Assembly (NCBI RefSeq): GCF_900451195.1
Contig: NZ_UGHR01000003.1
Coordinates: 682,001 to 746,000, forward strand
DNA length: 64,000 nt
Source: Iodobacter fluviatilis
GTDB lineage: Bacteria; Pseudomonadota; Gammaproteobacteria; Burkholderiales; Chitinibacteraceae
Direction of reading: 5' to 3'
In this document: positions 1 to 7,143 of the stretch, piece by piece
Layout of the letters: each line of letters begins with the position of its first letter
Position numbering within the stretch: the stretch's first letter is position 1
Program-made: the position numbers and the translations under genes
Notes under the pieces: model-generated
The model's input: the letters and a program-made list of their open reading frames with translations, nothing else
The model's database searches: none
What the model was told of the DNA's origin: nothing

Positions 1-314
1 GCATGAATAATTTGCTCTATGCCTTGTAAAAAATCTAATGGATCTTCCACATGGGTAAAAAAAGAGGGGTAGAGCGCTACAAACCGGCCAAAAAGATGTT
101 CACCAAAAATTTGTAAGAGCTTAGCAACGGGGAGCTGGGATTTTTCACTCAATGCGTTAACTAGGCTGATGATTTCGCTGTGTTGATAAGTGCCCACCGC
201 CGTATAAATACCGCCGGATGGCAAATCAGTTTCATCCAGCAACTGATCTGCCATTGCATCGCCCCAGGTTTGTTCAACCAGCTCTAAAAACTCAGTAAAA
301 ATAATGCCTTTCAT
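1..314 (-). CDS. H-NOX (haem NO-binding) domain protein, 5' part
   Basis: The reverse strand reads MKGIIFTEFLELVEQTWG at the start, which is the typical opening of the haem-NO/oxygen-binding (HNOB, H-NOX) family. About 104 residues are present and the gene runs off the left edge of the window. Near the edge the sequence reads GIEQIIH, which places a histidine at about residue 104; in characterised H-NOX proteins the proximal haem-ligand histidine sits at about residue 102-105, so the key ligand is just included. Members bind haem b in the cytoplasm and sense NO or O2, usually signalling to a neighbouring histidine kinase or cyclic-di-GMP enzyme. The partner, if any, lies outside the window. 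The gene is 48 bp downstream of, and in the same direction as, the methyltransferase gene at 363-1520, so the two may be cotranscribed. Confidence 0.85.
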   Translation of the reverse strand, partial: MKGIIFTEFLELVEQTWGDAMADQLLDETDLPSGGIYTAVGTYQHSEIISLVNALSEKSQLPVAKLLQIFGEHLFGRFVALYPSFFTHVEDPLDFLQGIEQIIH

Positions 315-362
315 GAGGAGCGCTCCGCGGTTGTCTCTCCTCAATATAGGGGCAAATTTTAC

Positions 363-1520
363 TTAAAGCTCGCCCGAGCGGTCTCGCCCACCCAGCCCCG
401 GCGCTGTTTTGCCCTGTAGTTCTTTAGAGAAAGCGATCACTTTAAACAGCTCGCCCATTTCGGCATTGCTGGTTAGTTTTTGTAAGGCCGTCGACATTCT
501 TAGGTATTCCACAGAGCCAACTTCCATTTGCGCGGCCCGGTTTAAAATGCCTGCATCAATCAGATAGCTGGCTTGCGAGGTGTAGCCTTCAAGGCTCAGG
601 CCCGCCTGATCGGCGGCATTATAAATAGCAGAGAAATCAATGTGGCAGGTGATGTCTGTTAGGCCGGGTAAAAAGAAAGGATCGTGAATGCTGTGATGGC
701 GGTAGTGGCCAATCAGCGTGCCCATACTGCGCTCTGGGTGATAAAACTCGGCAGCCGGAAAGCCATAATCAATCAGCAAAATCATGCCAAATTGCAGGCT
801 TGCGGCCAGCGATTTAATAAAACCCTGCGCTTCCAGTTGAATCTCGGTGGTGTACTGTGGGATATGCGGGAAGGGCTCGCATGCGACTTCCAGGCGCAAA
901 TCTTCGATGCTGCGATGCTCAAACGCCAGATCATTGTCATTTTCAACCACACCGCATTGCAGCCAGTTATAGCCGTCAAAGCGCACCAGCTCGCAAGGCA
1001 TTGCATCGAGCACTTCATTGCCGACCATGACGCCGACAAACTGCTTGGGCAGCTCATCCAGCCATTTGGCCTTGTGGGCCAGATGCGGCACAAGGGTTTG
1101 TAGTGTTTTGCGCTGGCGCTCGCGTAATTCACCTGATAGCTCCAGAATATAGTATTCGCTGGGTAAGGCTTCAAGGCGCTCTAATTCCAGTAAGATTTGC
1201 GCGGCAAGCTGGCCGGTACCCGCGCCAATTTCTAAAACATCACCACCACACTCTTGTAAAGCATGCGCCAGTGTATTGGCGATGCAGGTACCAAACAGCG
1301 GCGATATTTCCGGAGCGGTAACAAAATCGCCCGCTCCGCCAAATTTAGCCGCGCCGCCGCTGTAATAGCCAAGGCCAGGCGTGTACAGCGCCATACGCAT
1401 ATAGTCGGCAAAAGAAATCCAGCCTCCTGATTCCTTAATCTGTTGGCAAATATGTAAGATTAAGGCCTGGCTGGCTTGCAGCGCCTCATCAGATGGCGTT
1501 GGGAGTTGCGGATTAGTCAT
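363..1520 (-). CDS. MidA/NDUFAF7-family SAM-dependent methyltransferase
   Basis: The product is about 385 residues, the usual length for this family (COG1565). The N-terminal part contains the family signature YTPGLGYYSGG followed by DFVTAPEISPLFG, and a SAM-binding glycine motif follows in VLEIGAGTG. Mitochondrial relatives (NDUFAF7/MidA) dimethylate an arginine of a respiratory complex I subunit; the substrate of the bacterial enzymes is mostly unknown. I chose the ATG at 1520 (MTNPQLPTP) because the frame upstream of it has low-complexity, non-family residues and overlaps the divergent SDR promoter region. The protein is probably cytoplasmic. It is followed by the H-NOX gene on the same strand; I infer no functional link beyond possible cotranscription. 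Confidence 0.85.
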   Translation of the reverse strand: MTNPQLPTPSDEALQASQALILHICQQIKESGGWISFADYMRMALYTPGLGYYSGGAAKFGGAGDFVTAPEISPLFGTCIANTLAHALQECGGDVLEIGAGTGQLAAQILLELERLEALPSEYYILELSGELRERQRKTLQTLVPHLAHKAKWLDELPKQFVGVMVGNEVLDAMPCELVRFDGYNWLQCGVVENDNDLAFEHRSIEDLRLEVACEPFPHIPQYTTEIQLEAQGFIKSLAASLQFGMILLIDYGFPAAEFYHPERSMGTLIGHYRHHSIHDPFFLPGLTDITCHIDFSAIYNAADQAGLSLEGYTSQASYLIDAGILNRAAQMEVGSVEYLRMSTALQKLTSNAEMGELFKVIAFSKELQGKTAPGLGGRDRSGEL

Positions 1521-1575
1521 GAGGGCGGGAAAATCGCGGGCATAAAAACAATATTGTATGGGGCGGGGGGAGAAT

Positions 1576-1662
1576 ATGCAGCACAAAGTGGTATTGAGTG
1601 CCGTTGGTGCGGGAAATGAAGCATGGGGCAAGGGGTGAGTATGCAACACAAAGTCGTATTAA
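1576..1662 (+). repeat. Direct repeat of an SDR gene start (two 22-bp copies 65 bp apart)
   Basis: The first codons of the SDR gene (1641-1662) are nearly repeated 65 bp upstream (1576-1597). Both copies read ATGCARCACAAAGTSGTATT, with two substitutions in the first 20 bases, and both are preceded by a purine-rich stretch that could serve as a ribosome-binding site. The upstream copy has an early in-frame stop (TTGAGT context in the neighbouring frame) and does not lead into a conserved protein. It looks like an old local duplication of the gene start. Confidence 0.7.
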
Positions 1663-2378
1663 TTACCGGCGGAGCCAAAAGGGTGGGGGCGGGGCTGGCC
1701 CGGTATCTGCACGCCCGTGGCTGGAACGTGCTGCTGCACTATCGTTCTTCTGTTATGGCGGCAAAGCAGCTGGCCGATGAGCTGAATGCCACTCGCCCGG
1801 CATCGGTTGCGCTGGTGCAATTAGATTTACTGGATACTACGCGCTTGCCAGAATTGGTATCTGCTGCGATTAGCGTATTTGGCCGCTTAGATGCGGTGGT
1901 CAATAACGCTTCATCTTTTTTTCCAACACCGATTGGTGAATTCAGCGAAATGGCATGGTTGGATTTGCTGGGATCTAATTTAAAGGCCCCCTTGTTTTTA
2001 GCGCAGGCCGCTGCCAGCGAGCTTAGAAAAACGGGCGGGGTGATTGTCTCAATCACCGATATCCACGCCGATCGTCCTTATAAAAACCACACTATCTATA
2101 CCATTGCCAAGGCGGGCCTTGTGGCGATGACCAAGTCTTTAGCCAGAGACTTGGCTCCCGATGTACGCGTGAATGCTGTCGCCCCTGGTGCAAATATCTG
2201 GCCGGAGGGGGAGTCTGTGTTTGATGATGCCGAGCGTGAGCGCATCATCGATACCATTCCTCTGGCCCGCAACGGCAGCCCCGAAGATCTGGCTCAGGCG
2301 ATTCACTTTTTGCTGGATGCGCCTTATTTAACCGGCGTTATCCTGCCGGTGGATGGCGGAAGGAGCGTGGTGTTGTAA
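1641..2378 (+). CDS. Pteridine-reductase-like short-chain dehydrogenase (FolM/PTR1 type)
   Basis: This is a 245-residue SDR enzyme. The N-terminal cofactor motif is TGGAKRVG (residues 9-16). The TGxxxRxG form, with arginine at position 14, is characteristic of NADPH-dependent pteridine reductases rather than ordinary SDRs. The catalytic region reads ITDIHADRPYKNHTIYTIAK, with Asp140, Tyr153 and Lys157; Asp in place of the usual Ser is also typical of pteridine reductases. The likely reaction is reduction of dihydropteridines or dihydrofolate in the cytoplasm. I chose the ATG at 1641 because AAGGGGTGAG lies just upstream; an ATG at 1623 lacks such a site. The gene is divergent from the methyltransferase at 1520. 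Queuosine-type pterin chemistry also occurs at queD (58748), but no link is evident. Confidence 0.85.
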   Translation: MQHKVVLITGGAKRVGAGLARYLHARGWNVLLHYRSSVMAAKQLADELNATRPASVALVQLDLLDTTRLPELVSAAISVFGRLDAVVNNASSFFPTPIGEFSEMAWLDLLGSNLKAPLFLAQAAASELRKTGGVIVSITDIHADRPYKNHTIYTIAKAGLVAMTKSLARDLAPDVRVNAVAPGANIWPEGESVFDDAERERIIDTIPLARNGSPEDLAQAIHFLLDAPYLTGVILPVDGGRSVVL

Positions 2379-2412
2379 TGAGGAAGGAGGTTTGTATTCC
2401 ACATATTGGAGG

Positions 2413-2435
2413 CTCTCAGCCTGAAGGCTGAAGAG
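2413..2435. terminator. Hairpin between convergent genes, possible bidirectional terminator
   Basis: CTCTCAGCC and GGCTGAAGAG pair around a TGAA loop, between the convergent SDR gene and the LysR pseudogene. There is no long T-run, so termination is only plausible. Confidence 0.4.
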
Positions 2436-2437
2436 GG

Positions 2438-3342
2438 CTAATCTTCGTTCAGCAGGGCAAAACACTGCGTCAGGTGATCAATCAAAGCGCGGACTGATGG
2501 CAGTAATCCGCGTCGGGATGGAAACACCGCATGAATGATTTCCTGCCTTGGGGCCCAGCCGGGGAGCAGCGGTATTAATGAGCCCTCTGCCAGTTGTTCA
2601 CGCATCATCATGATGGGCAGTTGCACAATGCCAATGCCTGCTTGTGCGGCGTTTCTTAAGGCCATCATATCGTTGCAAATCAGCTTGGGGCGGTGATGAA
2701 TTTCGGCTTTTGCGCCATCTGGCCCCAATAAGCACCAGATAAATTCTTGCTGTGGCACACCTAAGGCGAGGCTGGGCCAGGCTGATAAGTCTGCGGCAAC
2801 CTCGGGCATCCCTTTTTCAGCCAGCAGTGCAGGGCTGGCTACTAAGCACTGTTTACGCTCACCCAATTTACGCATCACCAGATCACTATTCCTGATGGGG
2901 GCGGTAGCACCCGGATGGCTAAATCAATGCCTTCTTCGATGAGATCGACCCGGCGATTGGTAGCTTCTAATTGCACAGTCACGCGGCGGTGTTGAGCCAT
3001 AAAGTCTGCAATCATCGGGCCAACGGTCACTTGCAGCAGGGCAATGGGGCAGCTCATCCGCACGACACCGCATGGCTCGGTCTGTGTTTGCTCAATCACG
3101 TCTTGCGCCGCTTCTGCCTCTACCAGCATGGCTTTGCAGTGCTCATAGTAAGTCTGACCCAGCTCGGTTACAGAAAATTGCCGTGTGGAGCGCTGAATTA
3201 GCCTTACTCCTAATCGCTCCTCAAGCATGGCAATCCGCCTGCTTAATTTGGATTTGGGAATGCTGAGTGCCCGCCCGGCAGGGGCAAAGCCACCATGATC
3301 TACAGCCTGCACATAGTAGTAAAGGTCATTTAAATCCTGCAT
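2438..3342 (-). pseudogene. LysR-family regulator, broken by a 1-nt frameshift
   Basis: Two overlapping reverse frames make up one LysR-type regulator. The first (from 3342, MQDLNDLYYY) contains the N-terminal winged HTH (residues 1-60, with SIPKSKLSRRIAMLEERLGV) and the start of the effector domain, ending after GIDLAIRVLPPP. The second (to 2438) continues with MRKLGERKQCLVASPALL and the rest of the co-inducer domain. On the coding strand the break falls at or next to a C5 run (plus-strand G5 at 2897-2901). Adding one C would give an uninterrupted reading ...RVLPPPIRNSDLVMRKLG. A true frameshift or a homopolymer sequencing error are both possible. In a working state it would probably regulate the divergent pirin, isochorismatase and OsmC genes, an arrangement common for LysR regulators. 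Confidence 0.85.
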
Positions 3343-3464
3343 ATCTGCCTTGTCGTTCTAAAAATAGGACTATGAGTCTGAATTTTACGCTCTATTCAGC
3401 AAAACCTGCCCAGTTTATGCTTTCTGCATTGTTCAACTTTGGTCCAGCCAGCAAGGAGATTTAC

Positions 3465-4331
3465 ATGAAAAAGATTCTCGGCCTCTACAGCGCACCCCGT
3501 CAGCATTGGGTTGGTAATGGTTTTCCTGTGCGCTCTATGTTTTCTTATTCAAATCATGGCAAACATTTAAGCCCATTTTTACTCCTGGATTACGCTGGGC
3601 CAGCGGAGTTTCCTGCATCAGCCAAGCCTGCTGGTGTGGGTCAGCATCCGCACCGTGGTTTTGAAACGGTGACGATTGTTTATAAAGGCGAAGTGGCGCA
3701 TCGGGATTCCACAGGCAATGGCGGCGTGATTGGCCCGGGTGATGTGCAATGGATGACCGCTGGCTCGGGTATTTTGCATGACGAGTTTCATTCTGAAGCG
3801 TTTACCCGCTCGGGCGGCGTATTGGAGATGGTTCAGCTTTGGGTCAATCTGCCTGCCAAAGACAAAATGACTGATCCGGGCTATCAAGCCATCGTTAATC
3901 AGCAGATTCCAACGCTTGCCTTGCCAGATGCAGCAGGCACGATGCGTGTGATTGCAGGCCAGTACGATGGAAAAACCGGCCCTGCTCGCACTTTTACCGC
4001 GATGAATGTCTTGGATTTACGCCTGAATCAGGGGGGCATCAGTGATTTGGCGATCCCAGAGGGCTGGAACGCGGGGCTCTTTGTGTTGCACGGCTCGATA
4101 TCGGTCAATGGCAATACCGTGGCTAATGAAGCAGAAATGGTGCTGCTAGATCGTGAGGGGAGCAGCGTGGCGATCGAGGCCAATAGCGATGCCGTGGTGC
4201 TGTTGTTAAGTGGTGAGCCGATTGATGAGGCTGTCGTCGGGCACGGGCCGTTTGTGATGAATACACAGGAAGAAATCATTCAGGCCATGGCTGACTTCAA
4301 TAGCGGCAAGTTTGGGCAAATGCCTGTTTAA
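3465..4331 (+). CDS. Pirin-family bicupin protein
   Basis: The 288-residue product is a pirin: two cupin domains, the N-terminal one with metal ligands in GQHPHRGFETV and, further on, GILHDE. Bacterial pirins bind iron or other metals; some have quercetinase activity and others act as redox-responsive regulators, so the exact role is open. I chose the ATG at 3465 because AAGGAG lies at 3453-3458 with good spacing and the family's conserved sequence begins here; the open frame continues further upstream without family similarity. The gene starts 122 bp from the divergent LysR start and is followed by a hydrolase and an OsmC protein in the same direction, a set often seen in stress or aromatic-compound response. 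Confidence 0.85.
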   Translation: MKKILGLYSAPRQHWVGNGFPVRSMFSYSNHGKHLSPFLLLDYAGPAEFPASAKPAGVGQHPHRGFETVTIVYKGEVAHRDSTGNGGVIGPGDVQWMTAGSGILHDEFHSEAFTRSGGVLEMVQLWVNLPAKDKMTDPGYQAIVNQQIPTLALPDAAGTMRVIAGQYDGKTGPARTFTAMNVLDLRLNQGGISDLAIPEGWNAGLFVLHGSISVNGNTVANEAEMVLLDREGSSVAIEANSDAVVLLLSGEPIDEAVVGHGPFVMNTQEEIIQAMADFNSGKFGQMPV

Positions 4332-4388
4332 CTGCAGGGCTTATTTTTTAATGAATGAAAATAAATGATCAATTTTAAGGAAAACACC

Positions 4389-5015
4389 ATGAGTACATCT
4401 TACGCACGCCTAGATAAAGACCAAGTTGCCGTTCTTTTGATCGATCATCAAGCAGGATTATTGTCTTTGGTGCGCGATATTGATCCGGATAAATTTAAAA
4501 ATAATGTGCTGGCTTTGGCTGATCTGGCTAAGTATTTTAAGCTGCCAACTATCTTAACCACGAGCTTTGAAGATGGCCCTAATGGCCCGCTTGTTCCTGA
4601 GCTAAAAGAGATTTTTCCTGATGCGCCTTATATTGCCCGCCCCGGCCAGATTAACGCTTGGGATAACGAAGATTTTGTTACGGCGGTTAAGGCTACGGGC
4701 AAGAAGCAGTTGTTGATTGCAGGAGTTGTAACCGAGGTTTGCGTTGCATTCCCCGTGTTATCCGCCTTGGCTGAGGGTTATGAGGTGTTTGTTGTGGCAG
4801 ATGCGTCTGGCACATTTAACGATATTACCCGTCAGGCGGCTTGGGATAGGATGTCTGCAGCAGGAGCGCAACTCACTACATGGTTTGGCGTGGCAGGTGA
4901 GCTACACCGTGACTGGCGTAATGATATTGATGGCTTGGGTGCTTTGTTCTCCAAGCATATTCCTGATTATCGTAATTTGATTTCAAGCTATAGCAAGGCT
5001 GCTGCAGCTAAGTAA
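4389..5015 (+). CDS. Isochorismatase-like cysteine hydrolase (YcaC type)
   Basis: This 208-residue cytoplasmic hydrolase belongs to the isochorismatase-like superfamily. The catalytic Asp19 is in VAVLLIDHQAGL, a lysine lies in the conserved AVKATGKKQ stretch, and the nucleophile Cys118 is in AGVVTEVCVAFP. YcaC and its relatives hydrolyse C-N bonds in small amides, but the physiological substrate is usually unknown. The ATG at 4389 is preceded by AAGGA. It lies 57 bp after the pirin gene on the same strand and is followed by a hairpin, suggesting a pirin-hydrolase transcript. Confidence 0.8.
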   Translation: MSTSYARLDKDQVAVLLIDHQAGLLSLVRDIDPDKFKNNVLALADLAKYFKLPTILTTSFEDGPNGPLVPELKEIFPDAPYIARPGQINAWDNEDFVTAVKATGKKQLLIAGVVTEVCVAFPVLSALAEGYEVFVVADASGTFNDITRQAAWDRMSAAGAQLTTWFGVAGELHRDWRNDIDGLGALFSKHIPDYRNLISSYSKAAAAK

Positions 5016-5025
5016 TCCGTAAAAA

Positions 5026-5049
5026 AGGGGGCATTTAATTGTGCCCTCT
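5026..5049 (+). terminator. Stem-loop after the isochorismatase-like gene
   Basis: AGGGGGCA pairs with TGTGCCCTCT across a short AT-rich loop, immediately downstream of the hydrolase gene. It has a weak T tract, so it may be a leaky terminator before the osmC gene. Confidence 0.5.
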
Positions 5050-5076
5050 TAATCGTGCCGAAAAATGGGAGTTAAT

Positions 5077-5490
5077 ATGGATAGCTTGATCGCAGTTACG
5101 GCCAAGACGGGGAGTACGCCGTACACCATTTCAGTTTCAGACGAGTTGGGCCATCACTGGTTGGCAGATGAGCCTGTTCAAATGGGCGGGGCTAATGCCG
5201 GGCCTTCGCCGGTTCATCTGCTTTTGTCTAGCCTAGGTTCTTGTACTGCAATTACTTTGCAAATGTATGCCGAACGTAAGCAGTGGCCGCTTGCTGACGT
5301 GCATGTTGAGCTGCAGTTTAATCCTGATGGCAAGCCTGCTCCACAGCATAGTGTGATCAGCCGCAAGATCACCCTGACGGGGGATTTAAGTGCAGAGCAG
5401 CGTGGGCAATTGCTAAAAATCGCTAATGCCTGCCCGATACACAAATTGCTAACAGGCACGATTGAAATAAGCAGCAGCTTGAGCGAGTAA
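5077..5490 (+). CDS. OsmC-family thiol peroxidase-like protein
   Basis: The 137-residue product has the two cysteines that define OsmC/Ohr-type proteins: Cys56 in SSLGSCTAITL and Cys119 in IANACPIHKLL. The family reduces organic hydroperoxides using this cysteine pair, in the cytoplasm. The sequence most resembles the YhfA/OsmC subgroup rather than Ohr, so the substrate is uncertain. GGGAG just upstream supports the ATG at 5077. The stop codon TAA (5488-5490) is part of the 4-bp sequence TAAT duplicated on both sides of the following IS3 element, so the insertion did not damage the gene. Confidence 0.8.
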   Translation: MDSLIAVTAKTGSTPYTISVSDELGHHWLADEPVQMGGANAGPSPVHLLLSSLGSCTAITLQMYAERKQWPLADVHVELQFNPDGKPAPQHSVISRKITLTGDLSAEQRGQLLKIANACPIHKLLTGTIEISSSLSE

Positions 5491-5558
5491 TGGTAATCCC
5501 CCCACAAAACCAGCTCATTTTTAAGTAGAATTTTCTCGCAGTGTTTGAGGAGCTCTAC

Positions 5559-5825
5559 ATGAAAGCAGCACGCTATTCCGACAGCCAGATTATGGCGATT
5601 TTAAAGCAAGCCGAAGCCGGTTCAACCGTCCCCGATTTGTGCCGCGAGCACGGCATGAGCTCTGCCTCTTTTTATAAGTGGCGCGCCAAGTTTGGCGGCA
5701 TGGACGTCTCCATGATGACGCGGATGAAAGAGCTGGAGGACGAAAACAAGCGCCTTAAAAAGATGTATATCGAAGCCCAAATGCAGGCAGACATCATTAA
5801 GGAAGCCATGTCAGAAATCCTCTGA
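5559..5825 (+). CDS. IS3-family transposase OrfA
   Basis: This 88-residue protein has the helix-turn-helix of IS3 OrfA ([37 protein letters not shown]) and a C-terminal leucine-zipper-like helix ([15 protein letters not shown]). It binds the element ends and is joined to OrfB by programmed frameshifting in working elements. GAGGAG precedes the ATG at 5559. It looks intact. Confidence 0.88.
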   Translation: MKAARYSDSQIMAILKQAEAGSTVPDLCREHGMSSASFYKWRAKFGGMDVSMMTRMKELEDENKRLKKMYIEAQMQADIIKEAMSEIL

Positions 5826-5844
5826 AACATCTCAGCGTCGTGAG

Positions 5845-6645
5845 ATGGCTCACTGGGCCGTTGAAACCAAGGCCTTGTCTATTCGTGCGGCTTGCACCAG
5901 CTTTTCAATTAGTACGACTTGCTATCGCTATATTCGTAAGTTGGATGTCGAAAACGCCAAAATCGCCGATTCTCTGGTTCAGCTCACAGAGGAACACAAA
6001 AACTGGGGCTTTGGTCTCTGCTTTTTGCATCTGCGCAACGTCAAGAAAAAGCACTGGAATCATAAGCGGGTCTACAGGATTTACTGCGATTTAGAGTTAA
6101 ACCTGCGGATTAAGCCTAAAAAGCGCTTAGAACGCGAAACGCCAGAGCCATTAGCAGTGCCAGCAGCAAAAAATGAAACGTGGTCGATGGATTTTATGCA
6201 CGATCAATTGGCCGATGGCCGTAGCATTCGCTTATTCAATGTGATTGATGATTTTAATCGGGAAGGATTGGGCATTGAAGTCGATTTCTCTTTGCCAGCA
6301 GAACGCGTCATACGCAGCCTGAATCAAATTATTGAATGGCGTGGTAAACCAAAACGAATCAGGTCTGATAATTGCCCTGAATACATTAGTCACATATTAA
6401 AAAATTGGGCAGAACAACAATCGATTGAATTGGCCTATATTCAGCCCGGCAACCCGCAGCAAAATGCGTATATTGAACGCTATAATCGCACCGTTCGATA
6501 TGAATGGCTGGCTTGTGATGATTTTGAAAGTATTGCTGAAGTATAAGAAACCGCAACGCAATGGCTTTGGAGTTACAATAACGAGCGCCCACATATGGGA
6601 TTGGGCGGCATCACCCCGAAACAAAAACTGGCATTACATGCCTAG
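5845..6645 (+). pseudogene. IS3-family transposase OrfB with premature TAA
   Basis: The frame carries the DDE integrase core: MDFMHD, then RSDNCPEY and [13 protein letters not shown]. It stops at TAA 6544-6546, but translation of the next 33 codons gives the expected family C-terminus (SYNNERPHMGLGG, then TPKQKLA), ending at TAG 6643-6645. Two other copies in this window (24878 and 49245 elements) carry CAA at the same codon (reading EVQE), so the TAA is a CAA-to-TAA nonsense mutation. All DDE residues lie before the stop. The usual RSDNGPE is RSDNCPE here, a second suspicious change. OrfB normally has no independent start and is made by frameshift from orfA. Confidence 0.85.
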
Positions 6646-6684
6646 CCTCTACTTTTAAGTGAGCTTAAAAATGGGGGGATTACC

Positions 6685-6871
6685 TAATCTCTTGGCTTAC
6701 TCGGTATGCCTGCTAAAGCTGCCCTGAATCCGCATAGAATTAAAGGGCGGCGGATGGAGGGCTGGCTGCACTTGTTAGCGCTGGTGGTTAAGATTTATTG
6801 GGAAAAAATAGTACTGAATCTACGGTAATCCGTCTGAATCGGGTAAAATCCGCATTAATTCAAGAATCTAC
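6685..6871. other. Spacer between IS3 element and ttcA
   Basis: Host DNA that presumably adjoined the osmC stop before the IS3 insertion. A short open stretch on the plus strand may be the tail of a lost gene, but I recognise no family and call none. Confidence 0.4.
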
Positions 6872-6894
6872 AGCAGGGCGCGATGCGCCCTGCT
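6872..6894. promoter_or_regulatory. Perfect 10-bp hairpin just before the ttcA start
   Basis: AGCAGGGCGC and GCGCCCTGCT form a perfect 10-bp stem with a GAT loop, ending 17 bp before the ttcA ATG. With no T-run it may be the terminator of a lost upstream gene or a structure in the ttcA leader. Confidence 0.5.
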
Positions 6895-6911
6895 CTGCAT
6901 TGGTGCCCCGT

Positions 6912-7073
6912 ATGACTGATTCAACTCTTTCCGAAGCGGAAAAAAAACAGCAGTACAATTTTAATAAGCTCGCCAAACGCTTACGCCACAATGTGGGTGA
7001 TGCAATCAATCATTTCAATATGATTGAGGATGGCGATAAGGTGATGGTGTGTCTGTCTGGTGGTAAAATGTAG
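6912..7073 (+). pseudogene. ttcA: ttcA 5' fragment, severed in the PP-loop by the island
   Basis: The frame encodes 52 residues of host TtcA, from [12 protein letters not shown] to [16 protein letters not shown], then Met and a stop contributed by the island. TtcA is the [4Fe-4S] ATP-pyrophosphatase-type enzyme that thiolates C32 of certain tRNAs. The cut falls between Lys of the ATP-binding SGGKDS loop and the following Asp-Ser, so the fragment cannot be active. The matching 3' part starts at about 50802 ([15 protein letters not shown]). Joined, the two parts give a normal TtcA of about 310 residues. Confidence 0.92.
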
Positions 7074-7143
7074 CCAATAAGTTTTTTGTAATGGTTTTTT
7101 ATTTGGTGTTCTGTTTTAAGTTGTTGATCTATTAATCGTTTTA

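Larger units (their letters stand above)
5492..6684 (+). mobile_element. IS3-family insertion sequence (IS51/IS407-like group), probably defective
   Basis: The element is about 1.19 kb. Both ends carry the terminal motif GGTAATCCCCCCA as inverted repeats; ATTTTTAAG also occurs near both ends, offset on the left by an extra CAAAACCAGCTC block. The flanks show the direct repeat TAAT (5488-5491 and 6685-6688), consistent with a short target duplication. It contains orfA (5559-5825) and an orfB with a premature stop. Fragments of the same element occur at 24878-25124, 34997-35069 and 49245-49376, all inside the genomic island, whereas this near-complete copy is in the host part. Confidence 0.88.
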
